A stretch of DNA of 64,000 nt, from assembly GCF_004367745.1 (NCBI RefSeq), contig NZ_CP037993.1:1426001-1490000 (forward strand). The letters are read 5' to 3'. This stretch comes from Herbaspirillum huttiense (GTDB lineage Bacteria; Pseudomonadota; Gammaproteobacteria; Burkholderiales; Burkholderiaceae_D). Below, one piece after another: positions 51,090 to 60,524 of this stretch (its first letter is position 1; every line of letters starts with the position of its first letter). A model generated the notes under the pieces. It saw only the letters and a program-made list of their open reading frames with translations. It was not told where the DNA came from and searched no databases. Made by a program: the position numbers and the translations under genes.

Positions 51090-52250
51090 ATGTCCGTGAT
51101 GGAGAACCCGGCCGCGCTGGCCGCCCGTGAAGAAGATGCCCTGGTCCCGCTGCTGGCCGAGATCCGTGCGCGCCGCGAGGAATTCGCCGCGCAGCGTTTC
51201 GTGCCCAAGGATTTCATCGCGCAGTTGAAGAAGGCCGGTGTCTATCGCGCCGCCACCCCGCAATGCTTCGGCGGCAGCGGTCTCTCGCCGATGGGTTTCC
51301 TGCAGATGATCGAACGCATTTCCGTCGCCGATGCCTCGGTCGGCTGGGTCGCCAGTTTCGGTTCGGCCTCGGTCTACCTGGCCGCCCTGCCCAGGGAAAC
51401 GCAAGCCAAGCTGTATGCCAAGGGGCCGGACCTGACCTTCGCCGGCGGCCTGTTCCCGCTGCAGCCGGCCGAGCAGGTCGAGGGCGGCTGGATGGTCAAT
51501 GGCACCTGGAAGTTCGCCAGCGGCTGCAAGGGCGCCGATGTGCTGGGTGTGGGCATCGGTGCGGCCGTGCCCGGCCAGGCCGGTTCCAAGCCGCGCACCG
51601 CCGTGCTGCCGCCGGAGCAGGTCGAGATCATCGACAACTGGGACGTGATGGGACTGGTCGGTACCGGCAGCCATGACCTCAAGGTGAGCCAGCAATTCGT
51701 CCCCGAGGAATGGACCTTCATCCGTGGCGGCGTACCCACCATCGATGAACCGCTGTACCGCTATCCGACCATCGCCTATGCCGCGCAGGTGCTGGCCGTG
51801 GTGAACCTGGGCGTGGGACGCGCCGCCATCGACGAGATCAACCAGATGTCCGGCGGTCGTGTGGCCATTACCGGTGCGCCCAAGCTGGCCGACCGTTCCT
51901 ATGTGCGCATCGAGGTCGCCAAGGCCGAAGCCAAGTTGCGTTCGGCGCGCGCCTTCCTCTACGACGCCACCGGCGAAGTCTGGCATTCCATCCTCGCCGG
52001 CAACCCCGTCACGCCCGAGCAGGTCAGCTTGCTGCGCCTGACCGCCGTGGAAATCGCCAAGGTCGGCAATGAAGTCACGCAGGCCATGTTCGGCCTGGCC
52101 GGTACCACCGCCATCTACAGCAACCACCCGCTGCAGCGCTACCTGCGCGATGCCGCCGTGGTCAAGCAGCACGCCTTCCTGGGCGAGGGCATCTATGACG
52201 GCGCCGGTGCAGTCACGCTGGGCGTGCCGCCGATGCCGGGCTTCCTGTAA
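51090..52250 (+). CDS. iacA: Indole-3-acetate monooxygenase, acyl-CoA-dehydrogenase-like flavoprotein
   Basis: A 386-residue group D flavin-dependent monooxygenase with the acyl-CoA dehydrogenase fold. The N-terminal helical domain reads LLAEIRARREEFAAQRFVPKDFIAQLKKAGVYR. The mid beta-domain holds WKFASGCKGAD, and the C-terminal helices YSNHPLQRYLRDAAVVKQHAFLG contain the conserved histidines of this class (as in HsaA, HpaB-like and IacA proteins). With reduced flavin from IacG it hydroxylates the indole ring. GGAG precedes ATG 51090. It starts the plus-strand run iacA-iacB-iacE. Confidence 0.82.
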   Translation: MSVMENPAALAAREEDALVPLLAEIRARREEFAAQRFVPKDFIAQLKKAGVYRAATPQCFGGSGLSPMGFLQMIERISVADASVGWVASFGSASVYLAALPRETQAKLYAKGPDLTFAGGLFPLQPAEQVEGGWMVNGTWKFASGCKGADVLGVGIGAAVPGQAGSKPRTAVLPPEQVEIIDNWDVMGLVGTGSHDLKVSQQFVPEEWTFIRGGVPTIDEPLYRYPTIAYAAQVLAVVNLGVGRAAIDEINQMSGGRVAITGAPKLADRSYVRIEVAKAEAKLRSARAFLYDATGEVWHSILAGNPVTPEQVSLLRLTAVEIAKVGNEVTQAMFGLAGTTAIYSNHPLQRYLRDAAVVKQHAFLGEGIYDGAGAVTLGVPPMPGFL

Positions 52251-52301
52251 GCCGCCGCGTCCTTTCTTTTTTCGATTTCAAGTTTTCAGTCCGGAGCCCT
52301 C

Positions 52302-52673
52302 ATGAGCCAAGTCCCAAGCAATGATAAAGAACCGCTGCGCGTCCTCTTCTGTGTCGGCGTGACGCAAAACTTCTTCGACCTGCCCGCCACCGAGACCGGT
52401 CCGGTGTGGCAGGCCTATGGCCAGATGATGACGGCACTGGCCACCATGGACGGCATCAAGGTACTGGGCACCATGGACGATGATCGTCTCATGGTGGGCA
52501 AGTCCGACGATGCGCCGTGGACCTTCTACATCATGGCCGACGTGGCCGATCTCGATACGGTGGTGGCGGCCTGCAACCTGTTCCGCACCACCATGGTCGG
52601 TGAACACCGCCTGTGGAAGTACGGCAAGATCGAAGCCCGCGTGGGCCGCGCCCTGATCATCCAGGGCGCCTGA
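52302..52673 (+). CDS. iacB: IacB-like small protein
   Basis: A 123-residue cytosolic protein. Residues 13-24 (RVLFCVGVTQNF) begin an alpha/beta fold resembling a ferredoxin-like domain, with VLGTMDDDRLMVG, WTFYIMADVADLDTVVAACN and RTTMVGEHRLWKYGKIEARVGRALI. Position between the monooxygenase and the SDR gene and its size match IacB, a conserved iac protein of unresolved role. CCGGAGCCCTC precedes ATG 52302. It is 2 bp before iacE. Confidence 0.72.
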   Translation: MSQVPSNDKEPLRVLFCVGVTQNFFDLPATETGPVWQAYGQMMTALATMDGIKVLGTMDDDRLMVGKSDDAPWTFYIMADVADLDTVVAACNLFRTTMVGEHRLWKYGKIEARVGRALIIQGA

Positions 52674-52675
52674 TC

Positions 52676-53419
52676 ATGGACAAGAAGATTGCCCTGGTCA
52701 CCGGTGCCGCACGCGGCCTCGGCGAAAGCATCGCGCGCAAGATGCACGCCGCCGGCTACAAGGTGGCGCTGGCCGACATCGACCTGGAACAGGTCTCGGC
52801 AGTGGCCGCCAGTCTCGATGCCAGCGGTGCCACCGCCATGCCGCTGGCGCTGGACGTGCGCCGCAAGCCGGACTTCATCGCCGCCTGCGACGCCATCGAA
52901 TTGCGCTGGGGCGGGGCGGCGGTGCTGGTCAACAATGCCGGCCGTTCGCGTGTGGCGGCGTTGATGGAGATCACTCCCGAGGAGTGGGACGAGGTCACCG
53001 CCATCAACATGAAAGGCACGTTTCTTGCGTGCCAGGTGTTCGGCAAACGCTTCGCCGATCGCGGCTACGGACGCATCATCAACATCGCCTCGCTGGCCGG
53101 GCAAAACGGCGGTACCGCCACCGGTGCGCACTATGCTGCGGCCAAGGGGGCGGTACTGACCCTGACCAAGGTCTTTGCGCGTGAACTCGCAGGCGCCGGT
53201 GTGACCGTCAATGCCATCTCGCCGGGCCCGCTGGACCTGCCCATCGTGCGCGAGATCGTGCCGGCCGACAAGCTGGCCGCGACCATCGCCACCATTCCGG
53301 TCAAGACGCTGGGCGAACCCGATTTCATCGCCGATGCGGTGCTGCTGCTGGCTTCGCCCGATGCGGGTTCGGCCACCGGGGCCTGCCTCGACATCAACGG
53401 CGGGCTCTACATGCGTTGA
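52676..53419 (+). CDS. iacE: Short-chain dehydrogenase of the indole-3-acetate pathway
   Basis: A 247-residue SDR. The cofactor motif is TGAARGLGESIA, with D in LADIDLE (NAD preference). The NNAG strand reads VLVNNAGRSRV. The catalytic Ser is in INIASLAGQNGG and Tyr-Lys in HYAAAKGAV. It acts on the hydroxylated indole-acetate intermediate next to IacA. The start ATG 52676 is 3 bp after iacB. The ABC importer genes follow in the same direction after 95 bp. Confidence 0.82.
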   Translation: MDKKIALVTGAARGLGESIARKMHAAGYKVALADIDLEQVSAVAASLDASGATAMPLALDVRRKPDFIAACDAIELRWGGAAVLVNNAGRSRVAALMEITPEEWDEVTAINMKGTFLACQVFGKRFADRGYGRIINIASLAGQNGGTATGAHYAAAKGAVLTLTKVFARELAGAGVTVNAISPGPLDLPIVREIVPADKLAATIATIPVKTLGEPDFIADAVLLLASPDAGSATGACLDINGGLYMR

Positions 53420-53514
53420 TGAAGATCGGCCTGGTGCCGATGCCAGATTGCTGTCCCAGATCGGTGGCGGCGTGGGGAAGCCCGCCATCATCTCAACCAA
53501 CAAGGGAGAAACAC

Positions 53515-54690
53515 ATGCTGCACAAACGCCTGATTGCCACCGCCGCCACCGCCGTTCTGGCCGCTGCCGGAACCCTCGCCAGCGTCGCCGGCAATCCTGC
53601 CTTTGCCCAGGTCAAGATCGGGGTCGTGACCTCCTCCACCGGGCCGGTCTCGCTGGTGGGCATTCCGCAGAAGAACACCGTGCCGCTGCTGCCGGCCAAG
53701 GCCGGTGATCTGAAGATCGAATACATCTCGCTGGACGATGCCAGCGATCCGACCAAGTCGGTCACCGAAGTCAAGAAACTGATTGCCGAATACAACGTCG
53801 ATGCCATCATCGGCCCCAGCGGTTCGCCCAATGCCATGGGCGTGATTTCCTTTGCGGCCGAAGCCGGCGTGCCGATGCTGGCCCCGGTGGGCACGGCGGC
53901 CGTGGTGCTGCCGATGACGGAGCAGAAGAAGTGGGTCTTCAAGACCACCCAGAACGATGACCTGATCGCCAGCGCCTTGGTGGCCCAGATGGTCAAGACC
54001 AAGGTCAAGACGGCCGGCTTCATCGCCGTCAACGATCCCTTCGGTGAGAACTGGGCCAAGGTCTTCACGGAGCTGGCAGCCAAGAACAACATCAAGATCG
54101 TGGCCAATGAGCGCTACCAGCGCACCGATACTTCGGTCACCGCGCAGACGCTCAAGATCGTCGCTGCCAATCCGGATGCCGTGCTGGTGGCGGCCCCGGG
54201 CGCGGCCACCGTGCTGCCGCAGACCACGCTGTTCGACCAGGGCTACAAGGGCAAGATCTACCAGACCCACGGCGCGGCCTTGCCGGCCTTCCTGCAGCTG
54301 GGCAAGAACAAGGTCGAGGGCACCATCCTGGCCGCGAGCCTGATGCTGGTACTGCCCGAGATCGCGGACAGCAATCCCTCCAAGAAGGTCGCCACCGAGT
54401 ACATCGAGGCCTACAAGAAGATGTACAACACCGTGCCCGCCACCTTCGGTGCCAACGTGTATGACGCCGGTCTGCTGCTGGAGAAAGCCATTCCTGTGGC
54501 CGCGAAGAAGGCCAAGCCGGGCAGCAAGGAATTCCGCGCCGCCCTGCGCGATGCACTGGAAAGCACCAAGGAAGTGGTCGGCACCCAGGGCGTCTACAAC
54601 ATGAGCCCGGCGGACCACAGCGGTTTCGATGAACGCGGTCGTGAGCTCATCACCGTCAAGGGCGGCAACTGGACCCTGCTCAAGCCGTAA
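53515..54690 (+). CDS. Periplasmic substrate-binding protein of a branched-chain-type ABC importer
   Basis: A 391-residue protein with a signal peptide (cleavage after NPAFA, about residue 31). It has the Leu/Ile/Val-binding (type I periplasmic) fold: VKIGVVTSSTGPVSLVGIPQKNTVPLL, then EVKKLIAEYNVDAIIGPSGSPNAM and FIAVNDPFGENWAKVF. AAGGGAGAAACAC precedes ATG 53515; the frame open to 53416 is not used. HAAT-family binding proteins near aromatic genes often bind aromatic acids. Context suggests indole-acetate or a related compound. Confidence 0.86.
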   Translation: MLHKRLIATAATAVLAAAGTLASVAGNPAFAQVKIGVVTSSTGPVSLVGIPQKNTVPLLPAKAGDLKIEYISLDDASDPTKSVTEVKKLIAEYNVDAIIGPSGSPNAMGVISFAAEAGVPMLAPVGTAAVVLPMTEQKKWVFKTTQNDDLIASALVAQMVKTKVKTAGFIAVNDPFGENWAKVFTELAAKNNIKIVANERYQRTDTSVTAQTLKIVAANPDAVLVAAPGAATVLPQTTLFDQGYKGKIYQTHGAALPAFLQLGKNKVEGTILAASLMLVLPEIADSNPSKKVATEYIEAYKKMYNTVPATFGANVYDAGLLLEKAIPVAAKKAKPGSKEFRAALRDALESTKEVVGTQGVYNMSPADHSGFDERGRELITVKGGNWTLLKP

Positions 54691-54822
54691 GGACCACGCC
54701 TGCTGCGCCGGTCCGGCCTCCACGCCGGGCGGGCGCAGTGTTCCACCTCCACCCGCATCCCGAACCTGGCGCGTCGTTCCCGGCTGGATGGCAGCGCGCG
54801 CCGGCTCCACAAGGAAGTCGCA

Positions 54823-55857
54823 ATGAATCTCCAAATCGTGGCGCTGCTGGGACAGGACGGCATCACCAACGGTGCCATCTATGCGCTCTTGGCGCTGTCC
54901 ATCGTCCTGGTCTTTACCGTCACCCGTATCCTCCTGATCCCGCAGGGCGAGTTCGTCTCCTTCGGCGCGCTCACCATGGGCATGATGCAGAACGGCCAAC
55001 CGCTCACCGTCGCCTGGCTGCTGGTGGCCATGTGCCTGGGTGCCTGTGCCTTCGATCTCTACGACATGTGGCGTACCAGTCGCCGCCGCCCCAGCCTGTG
55101 GCTGCCGGCCAAGCTGGTGTATGCGGCGGTCGTGGCAGGACTGGCCCTGAATCTCAACTTCGCCACCTTGCCCATGCTGGCGCAGATCGCCATGACCTTG
55201 CTGCTGCTGGTGCCGATGGGGCCGCTGATGTACCGCATGGCCTTCCAGCCCATCGCCTCGGCCTCGCCGCTGGTGCTGCTGATCGTCTCCATCGCCGTGC
55301 ACGTGGCGCTGGTCGGCGTGGCGCTGCTGGTGTTCGGCCCCGAAGGCGCACGCACCGCGCCCTTCACCGAGGCCAGCCTGGAGCTGGGCAGCCTGCGCTT
55401 TTCCAGTCAGGCGCTGTGGGTGATTTGCGTGTCGCTGCTGCTCATCGTCGGGCTGTTCCTGATGTTCGAGCGCACGCTCTATGGCAAGGCCTTGCGCGCT
55501 GCTGCGTTGAACCGCATGGGCGCGCGCCTGATGGGCATCTCGCCGGTGTTCGCGGGCAAGGCCATGTTCCTGCTGGCTTCACTCATTGGCGTGATGTCGG
55601 GCGTGCTGATCGCGCCCATCACCACGATCTACTATGACTCCGGCTTCCTGATCAGCCTGAAGGGCTTCGTCGGTTCCATCATCGGCGGACTGGTCAGCTA
55701 TCCGGTAGCGGCCATCGGCGCACTGGCCATTGGCCTCATCGAATCCTTCTCGACCTTCTGGGCCAGTGCCTACAAGGAAATCATCGTTTTCGTGCTGATC
55801 ATTCCCATCCTGCTATGGCGTTCTCTGTCGACCCGTCACGTGGAGGAAGAAGAATGA
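54823..55857 (+). CDS. ABC importer permease (LivH type)
   Basis: A 344-residue membrane protein with about eight hydrophobic segments. The N-terminus is the LivH hallmark [39 protein letters not shown]. The cytoplasmic coupling region is [57 protein letters not shown] gives the last helices. AAGGAAGTCGCA precedes the ATG. The 3' end overlaps the next gene by ATGA. Confidence 0.87.
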   Translation: MNLQIVALLGQDGITNGAIYALLALSIVLVFTVTRILLIPQGEFVSFGALTMGMMQNGQPLTVAWLLVAMCLGACAFDLYDMWRTSRRRPSLWLPAKLVYAAVVAGLALNLNFATLPMLAQIAMTLLLLVPMGPLMYRMAFQPIASASPLVLLIVSIAVHVALVGVALLVFGPEGARTAPFTEASLELGSLRFSSQALWVICVSLLLIVGLFLMFERTLYGKALRAAALNRMGARLMGISPVFAGKAMFLLASLIGVMSGVLIAPITTIYYDSGFLISLKGFVGSIIGGLVSYPVAAIGALAIGLIESFSTFWASAYKEIIVFVLIIPILLWRSLSTRHVEEEE

Positions 55858-57761
55858 AACCCGCTGCCTCCACCTCTTCTTCCAAACGTCTGGTGGCGCG
55901 CTTGTCCTCGCGCGCGGCGTTGGGCCTGTTCGTGGTCCTGCTGGCGGTTGCGCCCTTCGTGCTGCCACCGTTCACCATGACCTTGTTGAATAACATCGGC
56001 CTGGCCTCGCTGGTGGTGCTGGGACTGGTGCTGCTGACCGGTGTGGCCGGCCTGACCAGTTTCGGGCAGGCGGCGTTCGTCGGTCTGGGTGCCTACTTCT
56101 CGGCGGCACTGTCGGCCAAGATCCTGCCGCTGCCCGATGCGCTGCTGTGGATGCAATCGCCCTGGGTGGCGCTGGTGGTGGCCCTGGTGCTGACGGCCGT
56201 GCTGGCCTTTGCGGTGGGCAGCGTCACGCTCAAGCTCTCCGGCCACTACCTGCCGCTGGGCACCATCGCCTGGGGCATCAGCCTGTATTTCATCTTCGGT
56301 ACGCTGGAGAGCATGGGCGGGCAGACCGGCATGTCGGGCATTCCCTCGATCACGTTCTTTGGCATCGCGCTCAGTTCCGACCGGGCCATGTTTGGCCTCA
56401 TCTGGGTGGCCGTGCTGCTGGGCGTGGCGGCCCTGAGCAATCTGCTGGATTCGCGCGAGGGCCGCGCCATCCGTGCGCTCAAGGGCGGCATCGTGATGGC
56501 CGAGGCCATGGGCATCAATACGGCGCGCATGCGCATCGTGGTCTTCGTGATCGCCGCCGTCCTGGCGGCTCTGTCGGGCTGGCTGTACGTGCACATGCAG
56601 CGCTTCGTCAATCCCTCGCCCTTCGGGCTGGGCTTCGGCATCGACTACCTTTTCATGGCGGTACTGGGTGGGGCCAGCCATGTGTGGGGCGCGGTGCTGG
56701 GCTCGACCTTGATCGTGGTGCTCAAGGAATGGCTGCAGGGCATCCTGCCGGTGGTGCTGGGACGCTCAGGCAATTTCGAGACCATCGTCTTCGGGCTCCT
56801 GATCGTGGTGCTGCTGCAGCGTTCGCGCGATGGGCTGTGGCCTTACTTGGCCCGCCTGGTGCCGGTGCGCAGCCGACGGCTGGAGATCGATCCGCAAGCC
56901 GAAGCCCTGCCGCGCCGTCCCATGCCTGCGCCGCAGGAAGTGGTGCTGGACGTGCGGGACGTGACTCGCAAGTTCGGCGGCCTGGTGGCCAACAACAACA
57001 TGAGCCTGAAGGTGATGGCCGGTGAAGTGCTGGCCCTGATCGGTCCCAACGGGGCGGGCAAGTCCACGCTCTTCAACCAGATTTCCGGTGTCGATACACC
57101 GACCTCGGGCAGCGTGCAGTTCCGTGGCCATGAGGTCACCGGTCGCGGTTCGCGTCACATCGCCGGGCTGGGCATGAGCCGCAGCTTCCAGCACGTGCGC
57201 CTGATGTCGCGCATGACGGTGCTGGAGAACGTCGCCATCGGTGCCTATCTGCGCGGCCAGCGCGGTGTGCTGTCGTCCATGCTGCGGCTGGATCGCCAGG
57301 AAGAGGCGCGCATCCTGGCGGAAGCGGCGCGCCAGATCGAACGCGTCGGACTGAAGGCGCAGATGTTCGAACAGGCCGGCGCGCTGTCGCTGGGTCAGCA
57401 ACGCATCCTGGAAATCGCCCGCGCGCTGGCCGCCGATCCCTGCCTGCTGTTGCTGGATGAACCCGCAGCGGGTCTGCGCCTGGGGGAGAAGCAGGCGCTG
57501 GGCGACCTGCTGCGCAAGCTGCGCAGCGAAGGCATGGCCATCCTGCTGGTGGAACACGACATGGATTTCGTGATGGAACTGGTGGACCGCATCGTGGTGA
57601 TGGACTTTGGCCAGAAGATCGCCGAGGGCTTGCCCGAAGAGATCCAGAACAATCGCGCCGTGCTGGAAGCCTATCTGGGCGTGGCCGACGAGGAAGAGGG
57701 CGCCGCAGTCGAAGAAGGCGCGGGCAAAGCCATCGCAGCAGGAGCACATCATGGGCAATAA
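55854..57761 (+). CDS. Fused ABC permease (LivM) and ATPase (LivG)
   Basis: A 635-residue fusion. Residues about 20-325 form the LivM permease ([36 protein letters not shown]; coupling region [22 protein letters not shown]). A linker rich in Pro/Ala (about 335-360) joins a LivG ATPase with Walker [10 protein letters not shown], signature [15 protein letters not shown] and Walker [12 protein letters not shown]. It ends in a Glu/Ala-rich tail. Fusion of LivM and LivG is a known but less common variant. It overlaps the LivF-type gene by 11 bp. Confidence 0.88.
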   Translation: MKPAASTSSSKRLVARLSSRAALGLFVVLLAVAPFVLPPFTMTLLNNIGLASLVVLGLVLLTGVAGLTSFGQAAFVGLGAYFSAALSAKILPLPDALLWMQSPWVALVVALVLTAVLAFAVGSVTLKLSGHYLPLGTIAWGISLYFIFGTLESMGGQTGMSGIPSITFFGIALSSDRAMFGLIWVAVLLGVAALSNLLDSREGRAIRALKGGIVMAEAMGINTARMRIVVFVIAAVLAALSGWLYVHMQRFVNPSPFGLGFGIDYLFMAVLGGASHVWGAVLGSTLIVVLKEWLQGILPVVLGRSGNFETIVFGLLIVVLLQRSRDGLWPYLARLVPVRSRRLEIDPQAEALPRRPMPAPQEVVLDVRDVTRKFGGLVANNNMSLKVMAGEVLALIGPNGAGKSTLFNQISGVDTPTSGSVQFRGHEVTGRGSRHIAGLGMSRSFQHVRLMSRMTVLENVAIGAYLRGQRGVLSSMLRLDRQEEARILAEAARQIERVGLKAQMFEQAGALSLGQQRILEIARALAADPCLLLLDEPAAGLRLGEKQALGDLLRKLRSEGMAILLVEHDMDFVMELVDRIVVMDFGQKIAEGLPEEIQNNRAVLEAYLGVADEEEGAAVEEGAGKAIAAGAHHGQ

Positions 57762-58500
57762 GGTATTGGAAGTACGCGACCTGTCGGCGGCCTATGGCAG
57801 AGTGCAGGTACTGTCGGGCATCGACCTGTCGGTGGAGCAGGGCAAGATCGTCACCGTGATCGGCCCCAATGGCGCGGGCAAGACCACGCTGCTCTCGGCC
57901 ATCATGGGCGTGCTGCCTTCGCGCGGGGCGATGGCGTTTGACGGCACCATCCGCCACTCGCCCGAGGTCGAAGAGATGGTGGCGGCCGGCATGACCCTGG
58001 TGCCGGAGAAGCGCGAGCTGTTCTCGGAGATGAACATCGAGGACAACCTGATGCTGGGGGCTTTCCAGCGTTACCGCACCGGCCAGCGCGATTACGCGGC
58101 GACGCTGGAAGAGGTCTATACGCTCTTCCCGCGCCTGCGTGAACGCAGCACGCAACAGGCCGGCACGCTCTCGGGCGGCGAGCGCCAGATGCTGGCCGTG
58201 GGCCGTGCGCTCATGGCCAAGCCGCGCCTGTTGATGCTGGACGAACCCAGCCTGGGGCTGGCACCGCTGATCGTGCGCGAGATCTTTCGCATCATTGCCG
58301 AGCTGCGCCGGCGGGGCGTCTCCATCCTGCTGGTGGAGCAGAACGCGCGCGCTGCGTTGCAGGTGGCTGATTATGGCTACGTGCTGGAGAACGGCGAGAT
58401 CCGCATGCACGGACCAGCCAGCCAGTTGGCCCATGACCGCCGCGTGATCGAGGCTTACCTGGGCTTGTCCGGCAAGCATCAGGACAAGCTGGCCGGCTGA
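57751..58500 (+). CDS. ABC importer ATPase (LivF type)
   Basis: A 249-residue ATPase. Walker A is GPNGAGKTT, signature LSGGERQMLAVGRAL, Walker B LLMLDEPSLGLAP, and the switch His comes after ILLVEQN. It begins VLEVRDLSAAYGRVQVLSGIDLSV, typical LivF. GGAGCACATC precedes ATG 57751, inside the end of the fusion gene. Its TGA overlaps the next ATG (TGATG), so the ketopantoate-reductase-like gene is co-translated with the importer. Confidence 0.89.
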   Translation: MGNKVLEVRDLSAAYGRVQVLSGIDLSVEQGKIVTVIGPNGAGKTTLLSAIMGVLPSRGAMAFDGTIRHSPEVEEMVAAGMTLVPEKRELFSEMNIEDNLMLGAFQRYRTGQRDYAATLEEVYTLFPRLRERSTQQAGTLSGGERQMLAVGRALMAKPRLLMLDEPSLGLAPLIVREIFRIIAELRRRGVSILLVEQNARAALQVADYGYVLENGEIRMHGPASQLAHDRRVIEAYLGLSGKHQDKLAG

Positions 58501-59597
58501 TGTCTTCTTCCCTGAATTCCATGAAACAAGAAACTTCCTCTTCTCCTGTGCCAGCACCGCTGCGCATCTGCATCGCCGGCGCCGGTGCCATCGGCGGCAC
58601 CCTGGCTGTGCGGCTGTCGGCGGCCGGGCATCAGGTCAGCGTGTTGGCGCGCGGCCAGACGCTGCAGGCCATCCGCGAGCGCGGCCTGACTTTGCATGAC
58701 CTGCACGGAACCACCCACGCCCGTCCGGCGGCCAGCCAGTTGCCGGAGTTCGGTGTTCAGGACGTCGTTTTCCTGTGCGCCAAGAGTCAGGACATGTCAG
58801 CCCTGCTGCCCCAGATCGCGCCCATGGTGGGCGAAGAGACGGTGGTGATTCCGACCAACAATGGCGTGCCGTGGTGGTATTTCCACCGCGAGGGCGGGCG
58901 CTTCGATGGCCAGGCCGTCAAGGCTGTGGACCCGGATGGTGCGCTGTCAAACGCGGTTGCGCTGGACCGGCTGATTGGCAGCGTGCTCTTCATCACGGCC
59001 GAGGTCGAGAGCCCCGGCGTGATCCGCTCGGTCAATCCGCACCTGATGGTGCTGGGCGAACCTTCCGGCGAGATGAGCGAGCGGCTCATGCGAGTGCGTG
59101 AAGCGGTGGAAGCGGCCGGCATCGAAGCCCGCGCCACGGATCGCATCCGCGACAAGCTGTGGACCAAGATCATCGCCAATATCAGCACCAATCCCCTGTC
59201 GGTCATCACGCAGGGCACGCTGCAGCAGTTGTACGGCTTGCCGGAGCTGCGCGAGGTGGTCAGCCAGATCATGCGCGAGACCTTGCTGGTGGCCTCCAGC
59301 CATGGGGCGCGGGTGGATATCGATCCACTGACCTTCCTGCAGCTGGGCGAGGCCATGGGGGCCTTCCGCACTTCGATGCTGCAGGATCTGGAGCGCGGAC
59401 GGCCACTGGAGCTGGCGGCCATCGGCGATGCGGTGCTGGAGATGGCCGAGCGTTATGCCATCCCGATGCCGATCACGCGGGCCATCGTGTCGCTGGCGCG
59501 TTTTCGCGGGGAGGCGGCGCAGCAGCAGACAGGGCAGACAGGACAACAGAGAGCGCAGCAGACACAACAACCGCAGCCGACGGCACGGGCCGCCTGA
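58500..59597 (+). CDS. Ketopantoate-reductase-like (PanE/ApbA family) dehydrogenase
   Basis: A 365-residue 2-dehydropantoate 2-reductase family protein. The Rossmann start is RICIAGAGAIGGTLAVRLSAAGHQVSVLARG. The catalytic Lys is in DKLWTKIIANISTNPLSVITQGTL, a PanE landmark. The C-terminal 25 residues are a low-complexity Gln/Thr/Ala tail (from AAQQQTGQTGQQRAQQ). Position at the end of an aromatic-acid importer operon argues against the housekeeping pantoate role. It may reduce or oxidise a 2-oxo acid side product. Confidence 0.78.
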   Translation: MSSSLNSMKQETSSSPVPAPLRICIAGAGAIGGTLAVRLSAAGHQVSVLARGQTLQAIRERGLTLHDLHGTTHARPAASQLPEFGVQDVVFLCAKSQDMSALLPQIAPMVGEETVVIPTNNGVPWWYFHREGGRFDGQAVKAVDPDGALSNAVALDRLIGSVLFITAEVESPGVIRSVNPHLMVLGEPSGEMSERLMRVREAVEAAGIEARATDRIRDKLWTKIIANISTNPLSVITQGTLQQLYGLPELREVVSQIMRETLLVASSHGARVDIDPLTFLQLGEAMGAFRTSMLQDLERGRPLELAAIGDAVLEMAERYAIPMPITRAIVSLARFRGEAAQQQTGQTGQQRAQQTQQPQPTARAA

Positions 59598-59635
59598 GCG
59601 CGATCACCTCATTTTCGGATTCAGGAGTCAAATCG

Positions 59636-60412
59636 ATGAATATCATGCAATTCAGCTATGGCGCAGATAAGCCATCCCACTGCAGTGACGAAGAATGGGC
59701 GCTGCGCATCCAGCTGGCGCACTGTTACCGGCTGGTGGATTACCTGGGCTGGACGGAGATGATCTTCAACCATATCTCGGTGCGCGTGCCGGGGCCGGAG
59801 CATCATTACCTGGTCAATCCCTTTGCGCTGAACTACAACGAAGTGACGCCGGCCAACCTGCTCAAGGTCGGGCTGGATGGGCAACTGGCCGAACCGTCGG
59901 ACTACAAGGCCAATCCGGCCGGGTTTGCGCTGCATAGCGCCATCCACGGTGCGCGTGATGATTTGCGCTGCGTGATCCATACGCATACCACGCCGATCTC
60001 GGCGGTGACGATGAAGAAGAGCGGCTTCGAGCACAACGATTTCTATGGCGCGCAATTGTTCGGGCGCATCGGCTATCACGAGTTCGAGGGGATTACGCTG
60101 TTTGCGGAAGAGAAGGAGCGCATGTTGCAGAGCCTCGGGGACAAACACATTCTGGTGTTGCGCAATCACGGGGTGGCGGTGTGCGAGAGTGATATCCAGC
60201 GCGCCTTCTTCCTGCTGTGGACGGTGCAGCGGGCCGCCGAGATCCAGGTGGCGGGACGGTCGATGGCGGGCGAGGATCAGCTGTTGCCGGATGCGGTAAG
60301 GCAGAAATGCGCGGACCTGACGCAGCAGCTCATTCGCAATGACGGGTTTGCGGTGATTTTCTTTGAGGCGATTGTGCGGAAGATGTTGAAGGGGGTTTAT
60401 CAGGTGGGTTGA
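59636..60412 (+). CDS. Class II aldolase/adducin-family protein
   Basis: A 258-residue protein with the class II aldolase fold. Zinc ligands are visible in CVIHTHTTP (H-x-H) and VLRNHGVAV. The entry region LAHCYRLVDYLGWTEMIFNHISVRVPG (normally G-x-x-x-G-N-x-S-x-R) and the NPFALNYNEVTPANLLKV loop are typical. No transmembrane part. Many such proteins in catabolic clusters are decarboxylases, aldolases or epimerases; which one cannot be said. GGAGTCAAATCG precedes ATG 59636, 38 bp after the PanE-like gene. Confidence 0.82.
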   Translation: MNIMQFSYGADKPSHCSDEEWALRIQLAHCYRLVDYLGWTEMIFNHISVRVPGPEHHYLVNPFALNYNEVTPANLLKVGLDGQLAEPSDYKANPAGFALHSAIHGARDDLRCVIHTHTTPISAVTMKKSGFEHNDFYGAQLFGRIGYHEFEGITLFAEEKERMLQSLGDKHILVLRNHGVAVCESDIQRAFFLLWTVQRAAEIQVAGRSMAGEDQLLPDAVRQKCADLTQQLIRNDGFAVIFFEAIVRKMLKGVYQVG

Positions 60413-60524
60413 TTTTTGGGATGGATCATTGGGGCGGCTGGGCTGGGTAGATCTGGAAAGCTAAGCGTTGGTAAAGGCAAGTGCGGCCGCCCTTTGTTCA
60501 AATTCGCAGCAACTCTTTCGGTGG

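Noticed and set aside
53488..55302. 604-codon minus-strand frame rich in His, Gln and Gly
   Set aside because: It is a shadow of the ABC binding protein and permease genes; the composition is typical of antisense reading of GC-rich codons.
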